The notes beneath the pieces are model-generated. The model was not told where the DNA came from and searched no databases. It saw nothing but the letters and a program-made list of their open reading frames with translations. Source: a virus. Taken from it: a stretch of 64,000 nucleotides of DNA. This document shows positions 36,949 through 45,225 of this stretch, in pieces. Every line of letters begins with the position of its first letter. Position 1 is the first letter of the stretch. The position numbers and the translations under genes were made by a program. The stretch spans positions 1-64,000 of the IMG/VR virus record IMGVR_UViG_3300006104_000014. One strand, 5' to 3'.

Positions 36949-37020
36949 AGCCCCCGACAGGAATTGAACCTGTATCCGCTGATTACAAAACAGCCGTAAT
37001 ATCCATTATACTACAGAGGC
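36949..37020 (-). tRNA. tRNA-Thr (anticodon UGU)
   Basis: Acceptor GCCTCTG/CGGGGGC pairs with three G-U pairs, and the T arm is ACAGG-TTCAATT-CCTGT. Loop TTTGTAA carries anticodon TGT, which reads ACA. The anticodon stem has a U-U mismatch at the loop end. Confidence 0.78.
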
Positions 37021-37025
37021 AATTA

Positions 37026-37187
37026 TTACTCTACTTCAGAAAACTTAATAGTACCTTGTACGTTGTTAACTTGGTTCCTCAATGAAGTAACAAGTTGGGT
37101 AAAGGTTTCATGGACCTCTTGCTCAGCTAACTCAGATGTTTGAAGATTAGCTGGATTAAATGTGAACTCAATAGTGACTTTTCTCAT
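37026..37187 (-). CDS. Small protein between tRNA-Thr and the tagged genes
   Basis: ATG 37187 opens a 53-residue frame (MRKVTIEFTFNPANLQTSEL...) ending with TAA TAA-like double stop just before the tRNA-Thr. A beta strand followed by a long helix is predicted. No homologue recognised; coding character is good for its length. Confidence 0.5.
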   Translation of the reverse strand: MRKVTIEFTFNPANLQTSELAEQEVHETFTQLVTSLRNQVNNVQGTIKFSEVE

Positions 37188-37227
37188 ATTATTAGTTTAT
37201 ACCTACTATTTTAACTAATCAAGTAGA

Positions 37228-37734
37228 TTAGTAACTTGTTTGCATAAAGTCATCTGCATTGGTTCTATCAGCATACGGTTGTCGATGATGTATCATTACT
37301 GGGATGGGGGTATCAGGAGCTAAATGGTATAAGCTTATAAGTCTATGATGACCTTCAAAAATTTCTCTATTGCTGCTTTTTTGGTGATATGGACTGAGTG
37401 ACTTATAATCATCTTTTAGGTGCAGTAAGGAAACAGGTTCTTTTAGCCCATTCTTTTTAAGATCATCGTATAACCCAGACTCTTTGGCTTTTTGTAATTT
37501 ATCGTTCCAAAAAAGTTTTTGATTATTGGGGCTACGGTAATCAGTATCCTCTGATGCATTCCACTCTTCTGGATCAACTTTTGAAGGTGTACCTGGACCA
37601 TTACCAAATAATGAGTCATGGAATTCTCCTTCATTAACTGCATAATTGGATATTATGTCACGGGGAGTTTTATACTCTATGTGATGGTAAGCAGAACGAG
37701 GTGCTATAGCGTATCTTTATTTCCAATTAATCAT
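37228..37734 (-). pseudogene. ParB-like tagged paralogue with a stop inside its tag
   Basis: Translation from ATG 37734 gives MINWK-stop-RYAIAPR: codon 6 is TAA where the neighbouring paralogue at 38136-38534 has CAA (Gln). The other 162 codons are open and clearly related (IEYKTPRDIISNY, DLKKNGLKEPV, REIFEGHHRLISL), ending at TAA 37230-37228. No usable start follows the stop early in the frame. It is a recent nonsense mutation, a readthrough gene or a sequencing error. The EGHHRL motif of ParB/sulfiredoxin-like domains is kept, so decay is recent. Confidence 0.75.
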
Positions 37735-37740
37735 TTTGGA

Positions 37741-38136
37741 TTATCTATCTAAAAAGGGTCCATGGGGGATACCAGGGCTTGCAGCGGTGGGGTCGTAAGC
37801 AATGTATTTAACTGTCAATTCTTCGTCTTTTCCAACTGGTTTAATTGCACGTAAACTACTAAACATATCATTTTCACCATGTCTATAAAACTCACAATTA
37901 GGAGTTTCGGCGTTATGATTGATATAGGCGCCAGTAGGTGTACGAATAACTCCTTCAGCAAATCTCCCATCACCTCTAATATGGGTAACACCAAAATCTC
38001 TACCAGCTGGAATGTCTTCTTTTGCAAAAAGACCGTTTCCGTGAATAGAAGAAGGTCTTACATCTAATTCGTTGGGTAAGGGTTTCCAAAAACCTTGCTC
38101 ACTCCAACCGGCGTATCTTTGTTTCCAATTAATCAT
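37741..38136 (-). CDS. Tagged SET-domain protein
   Basis: The 131-residue product starts MINWKQRYAGWSEQ, the shared tag. From about 25 it is a compact SET domain: SSIHGNGLFAKEDIPAG (start of domain), AYINHNAETPNCEF (matching the NHxxxPNC core that binds S-adenosylmethionine and substrate), and KDEELTVKY (matching GEELxxxY). SET proteins usually methylate lysines. A phage version might modify host or virion proteins. It is in a chain of tagged genes with TAATG overlaps. Domain assignment is strong; activity and target are unknown. Confidence 0.8.
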   Translation of the reverse strand: MINWKQRYAGWSEQGFWKPLPNELDVRPSSIHGNGLFAKEDIPAGRDFGVTHIRGDGRFAEGVIRTPTGAYINHNAETPNCEFYRHGENDMFSSLRAIKPVGKDEELTVKYIAYDPTAASPGIPHGPFLDR

Positions 38137-38534
38137 TAGAGGTCTCCGTTATTATAAGTAGAACGTGGATAGAAATATGGATTATCTGTTAAGATCTTTA
38201 CTGGGATCGGCTTATCTGAAGCTATTTCCAATGAACTAATAAGTCTGTGGTGTCCTTCAAAAATTTCTTTATCAGCAACATTTCCATCTCCGCCACCCTT
38301 ATATTCGATGACGGCAATAGGTTTACTTAGACCATTCTTTTTAATGTCATCATGTAATCCAGACTCTTTAGATTCTTTTAGCTTTTGTTGCCAAAAATTC
38401 TCTGGGTCAGGAGAGTCAGATAGTTCACCCATATTAACTTCATAGTTAGATATTATTTCTCTAGGAGTTTTATACTCCATACGATCATAGTCAGCATGTG
38501 GTGCTATAGCGTATCTTTGTTTCCAATTAATCAT
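38136..38534 (-). CDS. Tagged ParB/sulfiredoxin-like protein
   Basis: The start is ATG 38534 (MINWKQRYAIAPHADY); a longer frame begins five codons earlier without need. The 132-residue protein has NGLSKPIAVIEYKG, then EIFEGHHRLISSLEIA and KPIPVKIL, the ParB N-terminal (nuclease-like) signature. Such domains bind or cut nucleic acid or nucleotides. Two copies lie in tandem, the other with a broken tag (37228-37734). The ATP or CTP binding ability cannot be judged here. Confidence 0.7.
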   Translation of the reverse strand: MINWKQRYAIAPHADYDRMEYKTPREIISNYEVNMGELSDSPDPENFWQQKLKESKESGLHDDIKKNGLSKPIAVIEYKGGGDGNVADKEIFEGHHRLISSLEIASDKPIPVKILTDNPYFYPRSTYNNGDL

Positions 38535-39078
38535 TTGGAATCTCCACATTGAAAGCTGAAGCTAAGTCAGCAGGCATCATTTCATTAGGGTCTCTGTCAA
38601 AGATGACACCACCAGCCCATAGGGCCATAGCTGCAGCAGTTGAACAAACCTTGGAATTACTAGAAGAGAATTGAATCTTAATACCTGTAAGGAGCTGTAA
38701 AGTAATAGAGGTAATAGTTAACCAACCGTACTTATCCTTAAGGAAAGAGGTCATAGCAGCTACAGATTGCTCTCTGCTTTGCTTGTTGAGCTTAGTACTT
38801 ACAATTACATACTCAACATCTTTATAGTCATCAATATGTCCATAAGAAACACCACGTCCTACGGCTTCAATAATAGTACCGGTATTATCTACTACCATAG
38901 CAACATGGTTCCAATGAGCAAATTTTTTCATTTCCCCATGATATCTGATGAATTGGCCAACTCTAATCAGCTCAGCAGGAATACCAGTTTGGTGAGTAAA
39001 AATTATATCCCCAGGTTGGAATCTAGTAGGGGCTTGTCCTACTCCATAGTAGGTAAACTTAGTAGTCGTCAAAATCAT
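38527..39078 (-). CDS. Permuted NlpC/P60 (YiiX-like) protein
   Basis: The protein has RFQPGDIIFTHQTG (start of domain), FAHWNHVAMVVDN with the catalytic-type His (about 65), and SKVCSTAAAMALW with the Cys (about 148). His before Cys is the circularly permuted NlpC/P60 order of YiiX and related proteins, which act on amide or ester bonds in walls or lipids. ATG 39078 gives 183 residues; GTG 39090 and TTG 39072 are alternatives, and all overlap the previous gene. No tag. Role in lysis or membrane work is possible. Confidence 0.65.
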   Translation of the reverse strand: MILTTTKFTYYGVGQAPTRFQPGDIIFTHQTGIPAELIRVGQFIRYHGEMKKFAHWNHVAMVVDNTGTIIEAVGRGVSYGHIDDYKDVEYVIVSTKLNKQSREQSVAAMTSFLKDKYGWLTITSITLQLLTGIKIQFSSSNSKVCSTAAAMALWAGGVIFDRDPNEMMPADLASAFNVEIPND

Positions 39079-40174
39079 CTCCGTAATCACTGTCGTATAT
39101 ATTATCTGCTAAACCAAACATTTTAGAACCAAATGCTGTACTCCAAGAGCTGCCACCAGTAGGTACTCCAGCTGGTTGTCCAGCTCCGGTAGTTTGTACT
39201 TCTAATGCGGTAGGGTCCCGAACTATTTTACTGGGATCATCCTCATCTTGCTCTGTAGTAAACCCCATACCATTAGAACCACCATGGAAAAAGGTACCCG
39301 AATCCCTATTAAGGGGTTCCGTCCCTTCAGCATTAGAGCTTGTTTCTGTACTTGTAGGGTTTACGGTATCTAATCCACTTGTTTGCCCAGACCCACCGTT
39401 TTCAACTCCAAAAACAGCACCTGTTTCTTCAGCGTTAAAATTATTAGATTCAGCTTGGAAAATCCAAGAAGAAACTCTTTTACTAGCAGTTCCTGTAAGA
39501 CTATTAGCATCACTGGTAAGGTCTTTCCCAGTAGAACCTAAGTCATTTTCCTCTGTATCTCCGGCAAAAGCTGGAGAAATATTACCAGGTCCAGAGGGAC
39601 TAGACGAAGTAGCTGGGGTATCAGTGTCAGCTTCAACAACCCAAGAAGTCTTTGTAGCTACAGTGCCAGAGAAAGCAGCCCCATCTCCAAGTAATTGTAC
39701 TATACTCCTAGATTTGTCTTCTAGGGGGTCTTTAACAACTACTCCACCCTTAATACTATCCGTAAGACCAGTAATGGGGTCCTTTTCCTTCTTACCCATA
39801 TGGTCTCCAATAGTATAGGACATTTGTCCTTCTCCAGATTCTCCAGTTGGATCTAGCACTCTATAGCCTTCTAATTTTACGTCTACTGGAAGATCTTGGG
39901 GGTTTTTACTGGTAAACTTAGGGATTCTTCTAACTTCTCTTTTAGACTCACCCGTACTTACGGCCTGTACAAAACTAGTAAAAAGAAGCTTATCTCTTAC
40001 TTGAGTTGGGGTCAGTTGGTCAGTATCTACAGTGATACTAAATCTACCATCTTTAGCATCTGTTATCTCTGGGTTCATAGACTTGAAACCTAAGATAATA
40101 TTTTGGAGTACGTAATCTCTGTTGTATTCTGTAACAAGATTGTTTAATCTACACCTAAACGTTTTTCTAACCAT
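39059..40174 (-). CDS. Unknown protein with Ser/Thr/Gly-rich linker
   Basis: In this 371-residue protein, residues 1-75 are a small mixed domain (MVRKTFRCRLNNLVTEYNRD). From 125 onward the sequence is low complexity, Ser, Thr, Gly and Asp rich, interrupted by similar hydrophobic islands TKTSWVVEADT and RVSSWIFQAES. A third SSWIVRADS island occurs in the protein at 46320-48386. The acidic tail is DSDYGDDFDDY. Function unknown; perhaps an internal virion protein with repeated docking or cleavage peptides. Confidence 0.55.
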   Translation of the reverse strand: MVRKTFRCRLNNLVTEYNRDYVLQNIILGFKSMNPEITDAKDGRFSITVDTDQLTPTQVRDKLLFTSFVQAVSTGESKREVRRIPKFTSKNPQDLPVDVKLEGYRVLDPTGESGEGQMSYTIGDHMGKKEKDPITGLTDSIKGGVVVKDPLEDKSRSIVQLLGDGAAFSGTVATKTSWVVEADTDTPATSSSPSGPGNISPAFAGDTEENDLGSTGKDLTSDANSLTGTASKRVSSWIFQAESNNFNAEETGAVFGVENGGSGQTSGLDTVNPTSTETSSNAEGTEPLNRDSGTFFHGGSNGMGFTTEQDEDDPSKIVRDPTALEVQTTGAGQPAGVPTGGSSWSTAFGSKMFGLADNIYDSDYGDDFDDY

Positions 40175-40200
40175 ATTACTTACTTGACATAGTTAGAACT

Positions 40201-41034
40201 TTACAGGTTAGGGTACTTCTTACTCATAAATCTCTCTAAAGACATACCCTCATATCTTCTGCAAAGGTAGTTAAGGGAAACAAACATGGGATCGTAAGCA
40301 CCATCTTTTACTTCATGCTTGATGATGATTCCTCTCCAGTGAGCATTCCCTTGAGGCCCCTTATAGTCTTCATTATGCAAGTAACAAGCACCAGCAACTA
40401 ATCCATGCTGTGCTTTACCACCTACGAATCTAATAGCATGCATAAGAGTCTGTTGGTGACCCATTGTAAATGAGTGTCCAATGTTCTTAAGTCTATTTTC
40501 AGCTGTTCCAGTGTATGGAGTACCAGTCATAGGGTTATAGAAAAAGTGACTGTAAGCTACACCATCTAGCCATAATACCTCTTTAAATGGGAGAGTAGTC
40601 CAACCAGATTCTCTATAGTTTAAATCATCAATAGAAATGACACCCTCTAATTGGGCGTCAGACTCAATGGCTCTATTAATTCTATCCTCGTGGTTACCTA
40701 AGGTAATATACTTTTCAGGTTCCCAAATCTTCTTGTGATTCCTTTGTTGGAACTTTTTATAATCGTCTAAAGGACTATTTAATATCCTCCAGGCCTTTTT
40801 AGCTGCTTCTATGTCAGCTTTATACCTTCTACCTTCCATGGCCTTTTTACCCTTGTCATAAGAAGACAAAGAGGGCATATCTCCATGATCACCAGCATGG
40901 ATGATTTTTAAGGGTTTATCATGAAATTGTTCAACAAGGTAGTTACCAATCCAGTCCAAATGGTCTGTTGGAACTCCTTCTTTAGCTTGGGTATCAGGAA
41001 TAAATGCGTGTGTTACTGGCTCTAAGTCCTTCAC
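40201..41034 (-). CDS. Calcineurin-like metallophosphoesterase
   Basis: The 277-residue protein starts at GTG 41034, five bases after AGGAG. Motifs in order: FIPDTQAKE (Asp site), KIIHAGDHGDMPS (GDxxD type), YITLGNHEDRINRA (GNHE), with further His at HSFTMGHQQ and TLMHAIRF. These form the two-metal centre of calcineurin-like phosphoesterases, which include nucleases, nucleotide and protein phosphatases. Closest in layout are phage and bacterial stand-alone enzymes. The substrate is unknown. Confidence 0.85.
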   Translation of the reverse strand: MKDLEPVTHAFIPDTQAKEGVPTDHLDWIGNYLVEQFHDKPLKIIHAGDHGDMPSLSSYDKGKKAMEGRRYKADIEAAKKAWRILNSPLDDYKKFQQRNHKKIWEPEKYITLGNHEDRINRAIESDAQLEGVISIDDLNYRESGWTTLPFKEVLWLDGVAYSHFFYNPMTGTPYTGTAENRLKNIGHSFTMGHQQTLMHAIRFVGGKAQHGLVAGACYLHNEDYKGPQGNAHWRGIIIKHEVKDGAYDPMFVSLNYLCRRYEGMSLERFMSKKYPNL

Positions 41035-41042
41035 ACCATCTC

Positions 41043-41174
41043 CTAGTTGTTGTTAGACCCATCGTTGTCGTCTATGCCACCATCATCATCTCTTGGAACA
41101 GCAGTAGCAGAAAGTGGTTGCTTATCAATAAGGGTATCTGACCCTTTGGTCCCAGGTTGACTATATTTAATCAT
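41043..41174 (-). CDS. Short acidic ORF
   Basis: ATG 41174 overlaps the upstream stop (TAATG) and opens 43 codons (MIKYSQPGTKGSDTLIDKQP...), ending in an Asp/Asn tail and TAG just before the AGGAG of the phosphoesterase. The MIKY start also begins the 971-residue gene upstream. Small but well placed. Confidence 0.5.
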   Translation of the reverse strand: MIKYSQPGTKGSDTLIDKQPLSATAVPRDDDGGIDDNDGSNNN

Positions 41175-41458
41175 TAGTGGGTCCTCCTATGTCTATCTAT
41201 TCTATTCTCAAAGTTTTCTAAGAGAATTTTCTTTGCTTTTTCTTCTACTTTAGGTAATCTATCTTGCCAGACTACTCTGTTGACATCTAGCAAGGTAACA
41301 AATCCCTGCCACCTACCCTCCTCACCAGTAAGTTGAGCCTCTAAAGTTATTTGACACTTAGTGCACATCCACTGTTGAATAGTTTCACAGGGGAGAACAA
41401 CTTCAAATTCATCTCTTGGAGAGTTAAGGGTTACACCTTCGGGTAATTCAGAAATCAT
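41174..41458 (-). CDS. Unknown 94-residue protein
   Basis: The start MISELPEGVTLNSPRDEFEV has a beta-rich middle containing TIQQWMCTKCQITLEA (one CxxC) and a basic C-terminal helix (AKKILLENFENRIDRHRRTH). It overlaps its downstream neighbour by TAATG and starts three bases before the end of the upstream gene. Function is not recognised. Confidence 0.55.
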   Translation of the reverse strand: MISELPEGVTLNSPRDEFEVVLPCETIQQWMCTKCQITLEAQLTGEEGRWQGFVTLLDVNRVVWQDRLPKVEEKAKKILLENFENRIDRHRRTH

Positions 41459-41460
41459 AA

Positions 41461-41694
41461 TTAAAGTGATCGAGCAGCTGCAAGGCCTAAGCTTTGTAAG
41501 TAGCTCGTAATATCCTTATCTTGTAGGGCAGCTAAAGCACCCATAGAGGAAAGCAATAAACCAGCTAGAGCACTAAATAGCTCCATTGGATCACTCTCTT
41601 CTACAGCAGAATGAGCTTCTTCTTCCTGCCCAGATAAAATAGCCGTTAGTAAGGCTACAACCTTAATAATATTTTCAGCAGCGTTATCTTCCAT
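41461..41694 (-). CDS. Small hydrophobic helical protein
   Basis: The 77-residue protein has helices with Leu, Ala and Ile (ENIIKVVALLTAILSG; MELFSALAGLLLSSMGALAA). Hydrophobicity is moderate; it may be membrane-associated. It begins MEDNAAEN. It could be a holin-like or antiholin-like candidate, but no charged C-terminal tail is present. Unknown. Confidence 0.5.
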   Translation of the reverse strand: MEDNAAENIIKVVALLTAILSGQEEEAHSAVEESDPMELFSALAGLLLSSMGALAALQDKDITSYLQSLGLAAARSL

Positions 41695-41750
41695 ACCGTT
41701 CCTTTTTACTGGTTATGGGATACTTAAAGAATAACATTACTAATTTAGCT

Positions 41751-44666
41751 TTATTTTGGTTTTCTTCTGCGGATCTTAACTAATCCAGCAAGGTAATGCT
41801 CTCTGTGGTCATCATAATCTCCTTGGCAACCACACTCACAATCGGAGAAGTTTTCCTTCCACCACCAATCCGTAAAATTACGTAAGTGAGTTTTTTGATC
41901 GCCACCACAACCACAACCACAATTTTCACGGTTACGTTGTCTTAGGAAAGAACGGTTTTCAGCATTCTTATCATTAGTATAGTCAACATATCCAGGAACT
42001 TTTTCTCTGTTAATACTTTGCTGGTAAGCTTGGTCCCTTGGAATATCCTCTTGGATATCAAATTCTTCAGGAGCTAATCTTTGCTGATTAATTCTGTGTC
42101 GGAAACTTTCAACAGGGTCAAAGCCTTCTCCAAACTTAGACTTAACACTCTTGTATTCCAGATTTAATCTGTTGAAAATACCACGGTAGTTATCATCTAT
42201 CTTAAGTTGCTTTTCGTGGTTTTCGTTATTTGGAACTATACCATGACTTGAGAGATAGTCTCTACTTCTTTGAACATAAACTTTCTTATACTCAGCATCA
42301 TAATCTATAGCTGGAGTAATCTTTAATTGTTCAATCCTACTTTTAATTGGGCAATCATCTACACAATTATCGCCAGAATTATCTGCACAATTGCTGATGT
42401 GATAATTAACATCTCTGTTTTCTTGTCTTTCCATCGACTTAAGTTCTTGTGGAGAAGACTGCTCAGGTTGTACACGATCACCTGGAAAAACGATTCTTCT
42501 TCTGTTAAAATTTACTTTTAGACGTTCTTGCTCTCTACGTCTACGCTCTTGGTATTCTCCAGCAGCTGAATAAACTCTAAAGCCTTCTAAATGGGTCTTA
42601 ACTACCTTAAAGTCCTCCAAAGGAGACCTAGCTACTTTGAAGTCTCCTAAAGTCTTCTTATTTTTATTAAATAATTTACCCCAGATATTAGATATTTTGT
42701 ACACTCTAAATGACACTATTCTTCTCCCACCTGGGTTGGGCTTAAAACGGTTTCCACCGCCTGTCCCAAAAGTAAAGTCACTAGCTTCTATATCAGCTCT
42801 TGTCTCTCCTGGTCGAGGTTGAGCAGCTGGACAAAAAGACATATGGTTATTGTGACAACCCATACACATTGCATCAGATAGAAAACTTTCTGTAAAAGGT
42901 CTTTCGTTTCCAAGTGGATGCCTTACTTCTGGGTATTCTCCCTCGGGTGCTTTTCGATTAGACTGTGAACCCCAACCACTAAAGGGATTTCTATTGTTGA
43001 AGAGTTCTTTTACTCTATCTTGGTAACGATTATATCGTTCTTGGAATTTACCCTCATCTTTAAATCTATAGGAAGGGTGTATGCCCAATACTGGCTGATT
43101 AAATTTATTACGTTTAACATCGTCGCCTCTTAAATCGTATGACTCACTTGTCAACATATAAAAGGGTCTATATCCATTTTTACCAATTACTGGTACATTT
43201 GCTTGTCTTGGCCTAGAAAATCTTACAGAGGGTTCATCATCAGCAATTATATGTGGGCAAGTAAGACATTTACCGAACTCTAACTCTTCATCGCTGGGTC
43301 TATTAAAAGTCACCGGATTACTTGGAGAAAGTGTAGGCAAATCTGGGTGATAAGAGATATCATGATGTAAAGAGTAAAGTAATCTATCTTTACTAAGATC
43401 TTTGGCTACAGGGCCTAGCTCACCAAAATCTCCCTCATTAAATTCATATGTTAAAAGGGCAGAATGTTCAGGTTCTTCAGTAGATTTTGTATTAATTACT
43501 TTTTTTATTTGCTCTGGGCTGTACTTGCTAATATTATTTTCAGCAAGAGTAAACATTTTATCTATTGGGCAATCTTTATGACATGAACTACCACAGTGCT
43601 CGTTGTGGAAATTAATATCTTCTTTCGTAAGATCATCAGCGAATGGCTTAAAGTCTAAACCACCTCGCTCTGGTATTCTAACATCGTCTTTGGGACCCCA
43701 GTCTACTCTGGCAGCTACTCTACCTGTTCTTGGCCCCTTGCCACAAATAGAACATTTAACTTTTGACATTTTATAGGATTTTGATGACACTATTCTTCTC
43801 CCACCTGGATTGGGTTTAAAATGCCCATGCCCACCAGTTCCAAATTCAAAGTCTGACTCAGGTCTATGTATGGCTGCTGGGCATTGACTAGTCAATACTG
43901 TATAGCAACCTGAGTGAAATGGTTCTAAAGATATTTCACGTCCTGTTATTGGACTTTTAATTCCATTTACACCTGCCCCAGGACGTGTAAATCTTCCTCT
44001 ATTCTGTACAGCATCCCAATCATCTGATTGCATCGATTCTTGGCTGGGTGGGCTTTTCCATACTTCCTGGGCTTTATCTTGATAATTTTTATAACGTGCA
44101 TTCCACTCATCGTAGTCTTTGAGCTTACTTAGGGGACCAGGCACAAAACCCCCATCTAGTTGTCTATACTTTGGTCTTCTTACATCTATGATGGGCTGTC
44201 CACTTTTTCTTTGGGTCTTCCAACGTACACTGGGTTCATCATCAGCTATTGGATGTTTGCAAATTATGCATTGTCTTTCACCAATATCAGTGTTTGCCAT
44301 AGCTGGAGCTACTACTTGCTGATGCAAAGAAGGATGTGTTAATTCACCTGGTTCCCAGCCTAATGAAAACTCTAAGGGGTCATCATCTATTTTTCTTTGG
44401 AATTCTTTTCTTGAAAGATTTAAATTAGACTCTGAAGTAGTAAAGATCTTATTGAGCTCACAATTTGGGTGACATAAATTACCACAATGCTTATTGTGAA
44501 AACTTACTAACTCTTCAGCATTTTTAAAATCTGGACTCGACATTCCAGATTCAAGTTTTTGCAAACCTGTTTGTGTTTCTGGGTTATACTTTAAACTTGG
44601 TCTATTTGAGGCAGTTTTGTCTTTTATGTGGGATTTTCCACCACATAAAAGACAATACTTAATCAT
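41751..44666 (-). CDS. Giant repeated Cys-rich (zinc-binding) protein
   Basis: The 971-residue protein begins MIKYCLLCGGKSHIKDKT. It is built from at least three related blocks. The first two each have an HNKHCGNLCHPNC-type cluster (near 57 and 355, with a degenerate third near 760), a CIICKHPIADDEPSVRW-type knuckle (near 130 and 480), and FKPNPGGRRIVS near 290 and 640. The end has CGCGCGGDQKTHLRNFTDWW and CECGCQGDYDDHREHYLAGL. Treble-clef-like zinc sites are likely. The CxxC...ADDEPSVR motif is also seen in tagged proteins at 49.6-50.2 and 53.7-55.0 kb. No known function. Confidence 0.7.
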   Translation of the reverse strand: MIKYCLLCGGKSHIKDKTASNRPSLKYNPETQTGLQKLESGMSSPDFKNAEELVSFHNKHCGNLCHPNCELNKIFTTSESNLNLSRKEFQRKIDDDPLEFSLGWEPGELTHPSLHQQVVAPAMANTDIGERQCIICKHPIADDEPSVRWKTQRKSGQPIIDVRRPKYRQLDGGFVPGPLSKLKDYDEWNARYKNYQDKAQEVWKSPPSQESMQSDDWDAVQNRGRFTRPGAGVNGIKSPITGREISLEPFHSGCYTVLTSQCPAAIHRPESDFEFGTGGHGHFKPNPGGRRIVSSKSYKMSKVKCSICGKGPRTGRVAARVDWGPKDDVRIPERGGLDFKPFADDLTKEDINFHNEHCGSSCHKDCPIDKMFTLAENNISKYSPEQIKKVINTKSTEEPEHSALLTYEFNEGDFGELGPVAKDLSKDRLLYSLHHDISYHPDLPTLSPSNPVTFNRPSDEELEFGKCLTCPHIIADDEPSVRFSRPRQANVPVIGKNGYRPFYMLTSESYDLRGDDVKRNKFNQPVLGIHPSYRFKDEGKFQERYNRYQDRVKELFNNRNPFSGWGSQSNRKAPEGEYPEVRHPLGNERPFTESFLSDAMCMGCHNNHMSFCPAAQPRPGETRADIEASDFTFGTGGGNRFKPNPGGRRIVSFRVYKISNIWGKLFNKNKKTLGDFKVARSPLEDFKVVKTHLEGFRVYSAAGEYQERRRREQERLKVNFNRRRIVFPGDRVQPEQSSPQELKSMERQENRDVNYHISNCADNSGDNCVDDCPIKSRIEQLKITPAIDYDAEYKKVYVQRSRDYLSSHGIVPNNENHEKQLKIDDNYRGIFNRLNLEYKSVKSKFGEGFDPVESFRHRINQQRLAPEEFDIQEDIPRDQAYQQSINREKVPGYVDYTNDKNAENRSFLRQRNRENCGCGCGGDQKTHLRNFTDWWWKENFSDCECGCQGDYDDHREHYLAGLVKIRRRKPK

Positions 44667-45223
44667 TACATACCTAATGATGCTTTAAGGAACCAATCCC
44701 ATTTTTGGTGGGAGTCAATACGCTCAGCAATGAAATTAGCTATGCCTTGTTCCCTGTCTTTATCCGCCTTATCAAAGCAGTCTTTGAGAGACTTAATAAT
44801 TTGAGCATTCTTAGATTGCAGGGTCTTGGCTAAACCCTTTGGCTCTGCTCTAAGGTCTCCAACTTCCTTAATATCTGAAAGGTCAATGAAAGTCTTCAAA
44901 GAGAATGGAGCAACAAATCCTAGCTTAACAATATTTTCGGCCATTGGGTCAATAGCATCATAAATATCAGAATAGATAGTTTCAAAGAGTATGTGATACT
45001 CTTGGAAGTCCGGGCCCTTTACGTTCCAGTGGAAACCATGGGCCATGTGGTAGAGAACAGCTGTTTCACCAAGGCATTTCTTAAGGTGGTCTACTAATTC
45101 CATTTCTTTAGCAGACTTTTTAGTGACAGTTTCTTCTTCTACTTCTTCCTGTACACTAGATACTCTATTAAAATTTGAGAGTAGGTCGTCAGGGAGTACC
45201 TGAAAACCTTTCCAGTCTTTCAT
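44666..45223 (-). CDS. Dps-type ferritin-like protein
   Basis: The protein has 185 residues. After a ~45-residue acidic extension (MKDWKGFQVLPDDLLSNFNR...), the Dps domain starts with the signature HMAHGFHWNVKGPDFQEYHI then LFETIYSDIYDAIDPMAENI, where His, His, Asp and Glu match the inter-subunit iron site. The C-terminal helix (IADRIDSHQKWDW-like, IAERIDSHQKWDWFLK) is intact. Dps forms 12-mers that oxidise iron and may coat DNA. A phage copy may protect DNA during infection. The N-terminal extension is not typical and starts MKDW, a weak cousin of the tag. Confidence 0.88.
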   Translation of the reverse strand: MKDWKGFQVLPDDLLSNFNRVSSVQEEVEEETVTKKSAKEMELVDHLKKCLGETAVLYHMAHGFHWNVKGPDFQEYHILFETIYSDIYDAIDPMAENIVKLGFVAPFSLKTFIDLSDIKEVGDLRAEPKGLAKTLQSKNAQIIKSLKDCFDKADKDREQGIANFIAERIDSHQKWDWFLKASLGM

Positions 45224-45225
45224 AA

